DNA of 46,199 nucleotides from NCBI GenBank assembly GCA_030645775.1, contig JAUSLX010000109.1:1-46199 (forward strand). The letters run 5' to 3'. A program made the position numbers and the translations under genes. Below are positions 36,301 to 46,199 of this stretch, in pieces (positions within the stretch are counted from its first letter, which is position 1; each line of letters starts with the position of its first letter). Origin of the DNA: Gallionella sp. Its GTDB lineage: Bacteria; Pseudomonadota; Gammaproteobacteria; Burkholderiales; Gallionellaceae. The notes beneath the pieces are model-generated. The model saw nothing but the letters and a program-made list of their open reading frames with translations. It was not told the origin of the DNA and did not search any database.

Positions 36301-38901
36301 ATGGCAATTAATCTTTTAATCGTGGAATCACCGGCCAAGGCCAAAACACTCAAGAAGTATCTGGGTGATGATTACGAGGTGCTTGCCTCCTACGGGCATG
36401 TGCGCGATCTCGTTCCCAAAAGTGGCGCGGTAGATACCGAAAATGGTTTTGCGATGAGCTACGAAACCATCGCGCGCAACAGCAAACACATGGATGCCAT
36501 CGCCAAAGCGGCCGCCTCCGCTGAAAATATCCTGCTGGCGCCCGATCCTGACCGCGAAGGAGAAGCCATTGCCTGGCATATCGCCGAGCTCTTGAAAGCA
36601 AAGCGTGGCTTGAAAAACAAGAATTTACAGCGTGTCGTCTTCTATGAGATCACGCAATCTGCGGTGCGCGAAGCGGTTGCAAACCCGCGTGAAATTGCCA
36701 TGCCGCTGGTCAATGCACAGCAGGCACGTCGCGCCCTGGACTATCTGGTCGGATTCAACTTGTCACCGCTGTTATGGCGCAAAATTCGACCCGGATTATC
36801 AGCAGGCAGGGTACAAAGCCCCGCCTTGCGTCTGATTGTCGAGCGTGAGTTACAAATTGAGGCTTTCACCAGCCAGGAATACTGGACGGTGCATCTGGAC
36901 AGCCACAAAGACTTCCAGCCATTTTCATCCCGACTATTTCAGTATCAGGGCAAAAAACTTGAGCAACTGAGCATTGCCAGTCAGAGTGAATACGAAGCCA
37001 TCCTTGCCAAATTGAGTGACGCCAAACTGCCACCTAAAGTCGTGCGGGTGGAAAAGAAAGCCAAGCAGCGCTACGCCGCCGCACCGTTTACTACCTCCAC
37101 CTTGCAACAGGAAGCCGTACGCAAACTGGGTATGTCTGCCGAACGCACCATGCGTACCGCGCAATCGCTATATGAAGGGGTGGATATCGGCGGTCAGACC
37201 GTTGGTTTGATTTCCTATATGCGTACCGACTCGGTAACGCTGGCGAAGGAAGCCGTTCAGGAAATTCGCGACTACGTTCAGGAACATTTTTCCAGTGACT
37301 ATCTGCCTGGCACACCGCCCACGTACAAGAGCAAGACCAAAAATGCCCAGGAATCGCATGAGGCCATACGCCCGACTTCCATCACGCGCACACCTGACAG
37401 CCTGCGTGACCGCCTGACCGTTGATCAGGCCAGACTGTACGAAATGATCTGGAAACGCACCTTGGCCTGTCAGATGGCACCGGCGCGGTATGACACAGTT
37501 AGCGCCGATATCCGTCTGGGTGGCGACGACACGCTGTTCCGTGCAAATGGACAAGTGCTTGTCTTTGCTGGATTTATTAGCGTTTACATGGAAGATGTGG
37601 ACGATGCCGAGGAAGAACAGGGCAGCAAACTGCCTCCGCTGGCTGAGGGTGATTTATTAACTATAGACAAGCTGTACGGTGAACAGCATTTCACCCAGCC
37701 GCCACCGCGCTTTACTGAAGCCAGTTTGGTCAAATCGCTGGAAGAATACGGCATCGGTCGTCCCTCAACTTATGCCACTATCATTTCCACGCTGCAAACC
37801 CGTGAATACGCTGTTCTCGACAAGAAACGCTTCATGCCCACCGATGTCGGTCGCGTAGTTACACGTTTTCTCACCGATCATTTTACCCGCTATGTTGATT
37901 ACAATTTCACCGCATCACTCGAAGACGAGCTGGACGAAGTCTCCGATGGCAAGCGTGACTGGATAGGCGTATTGGATGAATTTTGGAAGGGTTTCTCCGG
38001 CCTGATCAAGGAAAAGACCAATATCGAACGCCCGCAGGAATTACTGGATGAAGCCTGCCCGGAATGTGGCAAACCGCTGGCCAAAAAATTGAGCCGTTAC
38101 GGCAGCTTCATCAGTTGCACCAACTACCCTGAATGTAAATACAAACGCAGCGTCGGCGGCGAGGCGCAGGATGATGCCAGCGCTCGCGTCGAGCTGGGCG
38201 CACACCCCGACACGGCGCAAACAGTGCTGTTACTGCGTGGTCCTTACGGCCACTACGTGCAACTCGGCGAAATAATCGAAGGCGAAAAAATAAAACCCAA
38301 GCGCGTCTCCTGGCCCAAGGATATGCCTATCGAGCAAGCCGACCTGGCCAGCGCCCTAAAGCTGCTGTCGCTGCCGCGCGACCTGGGTTTACATCCGGAA
38401 ACCAATAAAAAAGTCATCGTTAATATCGGTCGTTTTGGTCCTTATATCGGCCATGACGGCAAATTCAAATCCATCCCGCGCTCGGACAGCATCTTCGAAA
38501 TCGCACTTGATCGCGCAGTAGAGTTGCTGGCTCAGGCCAAAGATGGCAACACCGTGTTGCGTACATTGGGCGATCACCCGGAAGACAAGACCACGGTCGA
38601 AATTTGCAACGGACGCTACGGCCCTTACGTTCGCCACGGAAAAATTAATGCCACGCTACCCAAGGATGTCTCGCCCGACGACATTACGCTGGAACAGGCG
38701 CTGGAACTGATCGTCGCCAAAGCCGCCAAAGGGGACACCGGGAAAAAGATCACTAGAAAAACCACAGCAAAACCCAAGGCAACAGCCAAGCCCAAAGCCG
38801 TTGCAAAACCAAAAGCTGAACTCAAGTCTGCGACAAAATCAAAAACTGCAGCCAAGGCAGTAAAATCTGCCGCGAAGAAAACAGCTGTCAAAAAATCCTG
38901 A
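36301..38901 (+). CDS. topA: DNA topoisomerase I
   Basis: Relaxes negative supercoils by single-strand passage; 866 aa, type IA. The Toprim domain begins NLLIVESPAKAKTLKK, with APDPDREGEAIAWH at the metal site. The active-site Tyr306 is in LISYMRTDS. One four-Cys zinc ribbon follows at about 585-611 (CPECGKPLAK...CTNYPEC), then topoisomerase C-terminal repeats (GPYGHYVQLG, GRFGPYIGHDG, GRYGPYVRHGK). Residues from about 815 form a Lys/Ala/Thr/Pro tail resembling histone H1 tails. The stop lies 12 bp before the parS palindrome. Confidence 0.97.
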   Translation: MAINLLIVESPAKAKTLKKYLGDDYEVLASYGHVRDLVPKSGAVDTENGFAMSYETIARNSKHMDAIAKAAASAENILLAPDPDREGEAIAWHIAELLKAKRGLKNKNLQRVVFYEITQSAVREAVANPREIAMPLVNAQQARRALDYLVGFNLSPLLWRKIRPGLSAGRVQSPALRLIVERELQIEAFTSQEYWTVHLDSHKDFQPFSSRLFQYQGKKLEQLSIASQSEYEAILAKLSDAKLPPKVVRVEKKAKQRYAAAPFTTSTLQQEAVRKLGMSAERTMRTAQSLYEGVDIGGQTVGLISYMRTDSVTLAKEAVQEIRDYVQEHFSSDYLPGTPPTYKSKTKNAQESHEAIRPTSITRTPDSLRDRLTVDQARLYEMIWKRTLACQMAPARYDTVSADIRLGGDDTLFRANGQVLVFAGFISVYMEDVDDAEEEQGSKLPPLAEGDLLTIDKLYGEQHFTQPPPRFTEASLVKSLEEYGIGRPSTYATIISTLQTREYAVLDKKRFMPTDVGRVVTRFLTDHFTRYVDYNFTASLEDELDEVSDGKRDWIGVLDEFWKGFSGLIKEKTNIERPQELLDEACPECGKPLAKKLSRYGSFISCTNYPECKYKRSVGGEAQDDASARVELGAHPDTAQTVLLLRGPYGHYVQLGEIIEGEKIKPKRVSWPKDMPIEQADLASALKLLSLPRDLGLHPETNKKVIVNIGRFGPYIGHDGKFKSIPRSDSIFEIALDRAVELLAQAKDGNTVLRTLGDHPEDKTTVEICNGRYGPYVRHGKINATLPKDVSPDDITLEQALELIVAKAAKGDTGKKITRKTTAKPKATAKPKAVAKPKAELKSATKSKTAAKAVKSAAKKTAVKKS

Positions 38902-38918
38902 GTGTACTTATCGGAGGA

Positions 38919-38934
38919 TGTTTCACGTGAAACA
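38919..38934. promoter_or_regulatory. parS: parS centromere site (topA side)
   Basis: TGTTTCACGTGAAACA is a perfect match to the ParB-binding parS consensus. Here it sits inside a larger 28-bp palindrome (38913-38940) with GGAGGA/TCCTCC arms, just after topA. No T run follows, so centromere function is more likely than termination. It acts in origin segregation with ParA/ParB, which are not in the window. Confidence 0.93.
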
Positions 38935-38940
38935 TCCTCC

Positions 38941-39300
38941 GTTAGCTTGCCGCGCAATCCAATCTACTGGCAATCCATAACATATCTCTTTACAAGCAAA
39001 TATCTGCGAAACCTCACCTAGACGATATTTCGCGTCCATTTTTACACCCTAGCTCACCCCTTACCCAACCTGCGGCAACGCGTTATAGCGCGTTTTAAGA
39101 AGCCTCCTCTGGAAGCCCCGTGTTTATTGACTTACAGCACGACGTTTATAATTTTGCTGTTTTTAAGAGATAAATTTAGGTTTGCATTGAAATCAGAAAA
39201 TATCCGTTTCCACAGGTGAAAATCATTCTGCCACATTTTGATTCTAGGCCACCGCCGTGTTGCGAAACTTGTCCGGCAGTTAATTGATTCCGGTGATTGA
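38941..39300. other. Intergenic stretch, no gene seen
   Basis: About 360 bp between the parS palindrome and the gyrB terminator. I see no open frame with a ribosome site, no tRNA-like fold and no repeat beyond short AT runs and a GCGTTATAGCGCG imperfect dyad near 39080. It may be decayed sequence. Confidence 0.6.
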
Positions 39301-39304
39301 CAGT

Positions 39305-39340
39305 AAAAATATAGCCCCGAATTATTCGAGGCTATTTTTA
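39305..39340 (-). terminator. Terminator after gyrB
   Basis: An imperfect stem (ATAGCCCCGAA/TTCGAGGCTAT, one mismatch) is followed by a T run on the minus strand; the plus strand also has one. It lies 18 bp past the gyrB stop. Confidence 0.85.
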
Positions 39341-39357
39341 TTCACTTCCAATTATAA

Positions 39358-41775
<2,418 letters not shown>

Positions 41776-41815
41776 TTACATAAAATTGTCGGAAAAATCG
41801 CATTTATCCCGTAAA

Positions 41816-42925
41816 TTAAATACGCATGGGCATCACCACATATCGGAAGTTCAGATCATCGGGAGATGTAATTAAAATACTGCTATTAGGACTTCCAAAG
41901 GAAAAAATAACTGTCTCGCTGTTGATGCTATTTAATCCATCCAGCAAATAATTCACATTAAAGCCAATATCAATTGCCTCACCATGATAATCGGTTTCAA
42001 TCTCAACCTGAGCCTCTTCCTGCTCGCTATTGCTGCTGATAATGCACAGATTTTTTTCAGTAAGTACAAAGCGAACGCCTCTGAACTTTTCATTTGATAA
42101 AATAGCGGCCCGTTGCAAAGCTTGTTGAACCAGTGTTTTGTTGATACTCAGGTGATTGCTGTAATTCGGTATAACTCTTTGATAATCTGGAAATTTTCCT
42201 TCTATTAATTTAGTGATTAATTCTATATTCGAAAAAGTGGCTTTAAGTTGCAGAGATGAAAATTCAATTTCAATTTCATCATTGTCGTCATTGCTGAGCA
42301 ATTTTGACAGCTCTATAATCGTTTTACGCGGAATAATAATTTCCTGTTTTTCAGAAATCTCTTTAATATCCATCGCGTTATAAGCCAATCGATGTCCATC
42401 TGTAGCGACAGCCCTGAATTTATTATCTTCAATAACAAAAAGAACACCGTTCAAATAATAACGTACATCCTGCTGAGCCATGGAAAATTGAACTGAACTC
42501 AAAAGTGATTTAAGTGCGGTTTGACTTAATTTTAATTTATTTGAATTTGTAATTTGGTTATTTAGTTTTGGAAAATCCTGTGCTGGCAAAGACTGTAGAT
42601 TAAATCTGCTTTTATTGGATTTAATCTGGGTTTTATTTTCCTTGGTTTCAATGCATATTGAACTTTGGTCAGGAAGTATACGCAGTATCTCCTGTAATTT
42701 TTTGCCGCCCACCGTTATTGCCTCAGTGGAATCACCGTCAGATTCTGCTGGTATTGTGGTGGTAATTTGAATTTCCAGATCAGTAGAAGTAAAGCGAATT
42801 TTGCCAAATTCATTTTCAATCAACACATTAGACAAAATTGGCATCGTTTGTTTGCGTTCTACAATGCCAACAACTATCTGTAATGGTTTGAGTAATACTT
42901 CCTTACTGATCTTTTTAATAAACAT
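41816..42925 (-). CDS. dnaN: DNA polymerase III beta subunit (sliding clamp)
   Basis: Ring-shaped processivity clamp, 369 aa, three repeated clamp domains. Characteristic segments are KPLQIVVGIVERKQTMPILSN, the region around ATDGHRLA, and the C-terminal YVVMPMRI that forms the hydrophobic partner pocket. AGGAA lies upstream of the ATG at 42925. The gene is visibly AT-richer than those of the 1-39 kb region, as is dnaA. It is downstream of dnaA, across the probable origin. Confidence 0.98.
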   Translation of the reverse strand: MFIKKISKEVLLKPLQIVVGIVERKQTMPILSNVLIENEFGKIRFTSTDLEIQITTTIPAESDGDSTEAITVGGKKLQEILRILPDQSSICIETKENKTQIKSNKSRFNLQSLPAQDFPKLNNQITNSNKLKLSQTALKSLLSSVQFSMAQQDVRYYLNGVLFVIEDNKFRAVATDGHRLAYNAMDIKEISEKQEIIIPRKTIIELSKLLSNDDNDEIEIEFSSLQLKATFSNIELITKLIEGKFPDYQRVIPNYSNHLSINKTLVQQALQRAAILSNEKFRGVRFVLTEKNLCIISSNSEQEEAQVEIETDYHGEAIDIGFNVNYLLDGLNSINSETVIFSFGSPNSSILITSPDDLNFRYVVMPMRI

Positions 42926-43210
42926 AATATAAATTCCTAATAAGACTAATAATGTCTTCAGATAAAGTGGATAAGTATAAAAAATTGATAAAAAACAATA
43001 TCTTAATTATCAAACCTAGTTGTGTTGTTACTGTTGGTTAACAGCAGGTTTAATGTGGGTAAATAAAAAAATCATAATATTCTAAGAGATATGCACACTT
43101 TATCAACAGCCTATCCATAGCTTTATACCCAATGATTTGAGAAATATTTGCTAAGTTTGGTCATTTTAGAACACTTACTGTGATTTAGTCACATATTGAG
43201 GCTCGTAACT
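42926..43210. other. oriC: Probable replication origin oriC (dnaA-dnaN intergenic)
   Basis: 285 AT-rich bp with a cluster of near-consensus DnaA boxes (TTATCCACA): TTATCCACT (42966-42974, minus), TTACCCACA (43054-43062, minus), TTATCAACA (43100-43108, plus), CTATCCATA (43111-43119, plus) and TTATACCCA (43123-43131, plus). The A/T-rich run at about 42975-43020 is a candidate unwinding element. Position next to dnaA and between two parS-bearing genes supports this. The dnaA-rpmH spacer, with one perfect box, is the alternative. Confidence 0.68.
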
Positions 43211-44566
43211 TTATCCTGTTAGTGTTTGCAGTAAAATATTGTAATCAGCATCAATAGTCGTATCGCTTGCCCTTAATGTAATCACTGTTTGGCAGGCGTG
43301 GATTACGGTGGAGTGATCCCTGCCTCCAAATGCATTACCAATTTCCGGTAAACTCATCGTGGTTAATTCACGCGCCAGACTCATGGCAATTTGTCTCGGG
43401 CGGGTAAGGTTTCTGGTTCTTTTCTTGGACAGCAACTCGATAATTTTAATGCGATAATAATCTGCGACCGTCTTTTGAATATTATCAATGGAAATTTGCC
43501 GGCTCTGTGCAACCAGAATGTCCTTTAATGCCTCTTTTGCTGTTTCAACCGAAATAATACGTTTGTGGAATTTGGTATAAGCTTCAACACGCTTTAGCGC
43601 CCCCTCAAGTTCTCTCACATTGGAATTAACATGCTTGGCAATAAAAAAAGCAACGGCATCATTGAGTAAATAACCGCTGATTGCAGCTTTCTTGAGCAAA
43701 ATGGCTACACGCATTTCCAATTCTGGAGGTTCGATTCCTATGGTAAGTCCCCAGCCAAAACGGGAAACCAGGCGGCTTTCCAGACCCGTTAATTCCTTGG
43801 GGAAAGTATCGCTGGTCAAGATCACCTGTTTGTGAGAATCAACTAAGGTATTGAAGGCATAAAAGAATTCTTCCTGGGTTTTGGCTTTCCCGGCGAAAAA
43901 TTGAATGTCATCAATAAGTAAAACATCCAAAGAGTGGTAATACTGTTTAAATTCCTCGAATTTGTTAGTTTGGTAAGCGCGTACCACGTCAGCAACATAG
44001 CGTTCAGCATGCATGTAACAAACTTTTGCATGAGGTTTGTTAATACAAATTTGGTTGCCAATCGCTTGGGCCAAATGAGTCTTACCGAGTCCCACACCTC
44101 CATAAATAAATAATGGGTTGTATGAAACCCCAGGTAACTCGGCAACTTGTGTCGCAGCAGCAAAGGCCAGTTGATTTGCTTTACCAATGACAAAACTATC
44201 AAAGGTTAAATTTTGGTTAAGTTTTCCATAACCTCTGAAGGAGGTTTCTATCTTGGGCTTAGCTTCATCCGTGGTTTTATTTCTCTCCGGCACAGGAGGG
44301 GGAGGAGGTGAATGGGTGGTCGTAGCTTCTACAACACGGAATTCAAATTGCGGGACGATGGCATAAGCTAGCTTCGCCTGGCGACTTATTTCAGGAAAAA
44401 AACGATCCTGTAATATTTTTAATGTAAATGTATTTGGCGCAGTTAAAATCAGATGGCCATTGTCACCTGTCAATTTCAGCGGCTTAATCCAGGAATTAAA
44501 TTGCTGGGGAGGGAGGCTCTTTTCGAAAGAGCGTAAACAGGTATCCCAGAAGGCGTTTTCTTGCAT
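43211..44566 (-). CDS. dnaA: Chromosomal replication initiator DnaA
   Basis: AAA+ initiator, 451 aa. Domain I (1-85, FEKSLPPQQFNSWIKPLKL) binds helicase partners, domain II is a short proline-rich linker (about 86-110), domain III has Walker A GGVGLGKTHLAQA and Walker B VLLIDDIQFF, and domain IV is the DnaA-box reader (RPRQIAMSLARELT, then GRDHSTVIHA). AGG lies a few bases before the ATG. It is divergent from rpmH; a perfect DnaA box in that spacer suggests autoregulation. Confidence 0.98.
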   Translation of the reverse strand: MQENAFWDTCLRSFEKSLPPQQFNSWIKPLKLTGDNGHLILTAPNTFTLKILQDRFFPEISRQAKLAYAIVPQFEFRVVEATTTHSPPPPPVPERNKTTDEAKPKIETSFRGYGKLNQNLTFDSFVIGKANQLAFAAATQVAELPGVSYNPLFIYGGVGLGKTHLAQAIGNQICINKPHAKVCYMHAERYVADVVRAYQTNKFEEFKQYYHSLDVLLIDDIQFFAGKAKTQEEFFYAFNTLVDSHKQVILTSDTFPKELTGLESRLVSRFGWGLTIGIEPPELEMRVAILLKKAAISGYLLNDAVAFFIAKHVNSNVRELEGALKRVEAYTKFHKRIISVETAKEALKDILVAQSRQISIDNIQKTVADYYRIKIIELLSKKRTRNLTRPRQIAMSLARELTTMSLPEIGNAFGGRDHSTVIHACQTVITLRASDTTIDADYNILLQTLTG

Positions 44567-44630
44567 ATATACCTAAATGGATGTGCTAATTAATATTGGA
44601 ATTTGGCTATTCTACAGAGCATAGTAAAAC

Positions 44631-44639
44631 TTATCCACA
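44631..44639 (+). promoter_or_regulatory. Perfect DnaA box upstream of dnaA
   Basis: TTATCCACA, the exact consensus, lies 65 bp upstream of the dnaA ATG in the dnaA-rpmH spacer. It is the only perfect copy I found near the origin, and likely serves dnaA autoregulation or origin function. Confidence 0.85.
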
Positions 44640-44659
44640 GGCAATAAAGCAAATATATC

Positions 44660-44688
44660 TTGACACATAGTAGCTAACACATTGTAAT
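44660..44688 (+). promoter_or_regulatory. Sigma-70 promoter of rpmH
   Basis: A perfect -35 TTGACA (44660-44665), a 17-base spacer and a -10 TGTAAT (44683-44688, five of six bases) point at a start near 44695, about 28 bases before the rpmH ATG. Confidence 0.82.
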
Positions 44689-44722
44689 ACCGCGTTTTAT
44701 GACTTCCCAAGGATAATTCAGA

Positions 44723-44857
44723 ATGAAACGCACATACCAACCTTCCGTTACGAAAAGAAAACGTACTCATGGCTTTTTAGTACGCATGAAAACACGAGGT
44801 GGTCGAGCGGTAATCCGCGCCCGTCGTGCCAAGGGCCGTGCAAAACTCGCTGTGTAA
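44723..44857 (+). CDS. rpmH: 50S ribosomal protein L34
   Basis: A 44-aa, very basic ribosomal protein starting [18 protein letters not shown] and ending [10 protein letters not shown], the standard full-length L34. AAGGA lies about 10 bases upstream. It is preceded by a strong sigma-70 promoter and heads rpmH-rnpA-yidD-yidC, the universal origin-proximal order. Its last bases overlap the likely start of rnpA. Confidence 0.97.
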   Translation: MKRTYQPSVTKRKRTHGFLVRMKTRGGRAVIRARRAKGRAKLAV

Positions 44858-45209
44858 GCATCAAAATAGCTTTTCAGCTGCGCAACGCATTCCGCGCAGC
44901 GAAGGCTATGGCCAGTGTCTGAAATCACATGTGGTCTCAGACAAGTATTTCAAGCTTTTTTTTGTGGTAAATCACACAAAAAATGCAAGGCTGGGCATTG
45001 TCGTGGCCAAAAGATATATACCAAAGTCAGTGGATAGAAACCAGGTTAAGCGTGAAATCAGGGAGATTTTTCGTATCCACGAAATCAAGCGATGCGGCAT
45101 AGATCTGGTCGTGATGGCGCGTAACTCAGAGCGTTCAGATAAAACTGCGTGCCGGGACGGTTTGAGTAAACTTTTCAATCGGGTGGCAATACGATGCGCA
45201 GAATCCTGA
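44838..45209 (+). CDS. rnpA: Ribonuclease P protein component
   Basis: Protein cofactor of RNase P for tRNA 5' maturation, about 123 aa. The conserved [14 protein letters not shown] start of the domain, [19 protein letters not shown] and the RNA-binding KREIREIFR motif are visible. There is no ATG in a suitable place: GTG at 44838 or 44826, both inside rpmH, are the likely starts, implying translational coupling to L34. The 3' end overlaps yidD by 16 bp. The start is uncertain; the family is not. Confidence 0.92.
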   Translation: MQNSLCKHQNSFSAAQRIPRSEGYGQCLKSHVVSDKYFKLFFVVNHTKNARLGIVVAKRYIPKSVDRNQVKREIREIFRIHEIKRCGIDLVVMARNSERSDKTACRDGLSKLFNRVAIRCAES

Positions 45210-45403
45210 TTAAAATTATCCATGGCTACCAGTATTTCATTAGTCCGCTGAGCCCACCGACATGCCGTTTTACTCCCAGTTGTTCTCACTATGCATGCGA
45301 AGCTTTGACCAGACATGGCCCGATCAAGGGCATCTGGTTGAGTATCAAGCGTATCGCGCGCTGTAATCCCTGGCATCCAGGTGGTTACGATCCGGCACCC
45401 TAA
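45194..45403 (+). CDS. yidD: Membrane protein insertion efficiency factor YidD
   Basis: A 69-aa protein with the family signature in order: YQYFISPL, then [15 protein letters not shown] with conserved Cys residues, and [16 protein letters not shown]. It assists YidC-dependent membrane insertion at the inner face of the membrane. It starts within rnpA and precedes yidC by 20 bp, the standard operon order. Confidence 0.95.
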   Translation: MRRILIKIIHGYQYFISPLSPPTCRFTPSCSHYACEALTRHGPIKGIWLSIKRIARCNPWHPGGYDPAP

Positions 45404-45423
45404 TTAATCAAAAAAATACCACC

Positions 45424-46199
45424 ATGGACTTTCAGAGACTTTTCCTGTTTTTAATTCTTTCATTTTCGCTAATGATGATTTGGGATGGCTGGCAACGTTA
45501 TCAGCAACCCCAAGTTGTTCAGCAGGCAAATACAGTAAAGTCTGATCTACCCGTGGCTACGATCAAAGCAGCTGACGTCGCGGCACAGGCGACAATACTT
45601 CAGGCGTCTGAAAAGCAGGTGGCAGGAAAAATAATCAAGGTTAAAACAGATATTCTGGAAGCTGAAATCAGTAGCGTGGGTGGTGATATTCAGCACCTGA
45701 ATTTTTTAAATCATCCTGATGGTGAGGATAAAAATAAGCATTTCGTATTGTTTGAAAAAGGTGCGAATACGCATAGCTACGTTGCACAGTCTGGTTTATT
45801 GGGCGAGGGTATGCCTAATCACAACAGTATTTTTACCGTTGAACAGGACCGCTATGAATTAGCGGCAAATGCAGATCAACTTCAGGTAAGACTGACTGCC
45901 GAAGAATCGAACGGTATCAAAGTTGTCAAATTGTTAACTTTTCATAAGAATAGTTATGTTATTGATATTACATACGAAATTGAGAACAGCACAGGCGCAG
46001 TATTAAATACTTCTGCTTATTACCAATTCATTCGCGATAGTGTTGCTCCTGCAGGCGATTCGATGATGTTACCCACCTATACCGGGGTAGCGGTGTATAC
46101 GGAACAGGAAAAATTCCAGAAAGTTGTTTTTTCGGATATTGATAAAGCCAAAGTTGATTATCCCAAGGAATCCGATAACGGCTGGATAGGTATGCTGCA
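45424..46199 (+). CDS. yidC: Membrane protein insertase YidC, 5' part
   Basis: The first 258 codons; the gene runs past the window end. It starts MDFQRLFLFLILSFSLMMIW, the N-terminal membrane helix of Gram-negative YidC. The rest is the large periplasmic beta-sandwich domain (about 55-258, e.g. VKTDILEAEISSVGGDI and VAVYTEQEKFQKVVF). The catalytic five-helix core is outside the window. It is last in rpmH-rnpA-yidD-yidC as far as visible. Confidence 0.95.
   Translation, partial: MDFQRLFLFLILSFSLMMIWDGWQRYQQPQVVQQANTVKSDLPVATIKAADVAAQATILQASEKQVAGKIIKVKTDILEAEISSVGGDIQHLNFLNHPDGEDKNKHFVLFEKGANTHSYVAQSGLLGEGMPNHNSIFTVEQDRYELAANADQLQVRLTAEESNGIKVVKLLTFHKNSYVIDITYEIENSTGAVLNTSAYYQFIRDSVAPAGDSMMLPTYTGVAVYTEQEKFQKVVFSDIDKAKVDYPKESDNGWIGML

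Noticed and set aside
38913-38940. The palindrome after topA as a rho-independent terminator
   Set aside because: No T run follows on the plus strand and the core is an exact parS site.

Overview
The window is an ordinary, gene-dense bacterial chromosome segment that ends at the replication origin. Gene content and order point to an autotrophic betaproteobacterium. The evidence is a form II RuBisCO with cbbQ/cbbO, a tkt-gap-pgk-pyk-fba cluster, a def-fmt-rsmB-DUF4390-ntrY-ntrX operon, and dnaA-dnaN-gyrB without recF. A Gallionellaceae-like iron oxidiser is my best guess from the form-II-only cbb layout, but nothing here proves the family. I see no tRNA, rRNA, CRISPR array, transposase or prophage.

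Nitrogen block (1-7.3 kb). The end of a P-II gene is followed by amtB, then by an ANTAR response regulator that starts at TTG. On the other strand are glnA, a small DUF4124 protein, ntrB and ntrC. glnA has a textbook sigma-54 promoter and two NtrC-like sites at about -97 and -128. P-II, AmtB, NtrB/NtrC and glutamine synthetase therefore form one ammonium-sensing circuit.

Housekeeping block (7.2-13.2 kb): a CDF metal exporter, a rhodanese, exonuclease III, pyrE, a second DUF4124 protein, a beta-carbonic anhydrase, purC and purE.

Carbon-fixation block (13.2-27.3 kb). fbp, cbbO, cbbQ and cbbM lie on the minus strand, with cbbR divergent from cbbM. They are followed by fba, pyk, pgk, gap and tkt. 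Phosphoribulokinase, ribulose-phosphate 3-epimerase and ribose-phosphate isomerase are not in the window. Repetitive DNA has invaded this block: a REP-like element is translated inside the cbbO N-terminus, a terminal-inverted-repeat element separates cbbQ from cbbO, and a 33-bp relic of a second transketolase tail sits between tkt and gap.

Second Ntr block and translation genes (27.4-33.6 kb): ntrX (a short form without the AAA+ domain), ntrY, a DUF4390 gene, rsmB, fmt and def. Divergent from these are a LysM protein gene, dprA, smg and topA (33.7-38.9 kb).

Origin block (38.9-46.2 kb). gyrB, dnaN and dnaA are on the minus strand; rpmH, rnpA, yidD and yidC (cut by the window end) are on the plus strand. 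Two perfect parS sites flank gyrB, and degenerate DnaA boxes cluster between dnaN and dnaA. This stretch reads as clearly more AT-rich than the rest.

I found no convincing wholly new system. The most unusual items are the translated REP-like insertion in cbbO, the transketolase relic with only synonymous differences, the AAA-less NtrX, and the parS pair around gyrB.
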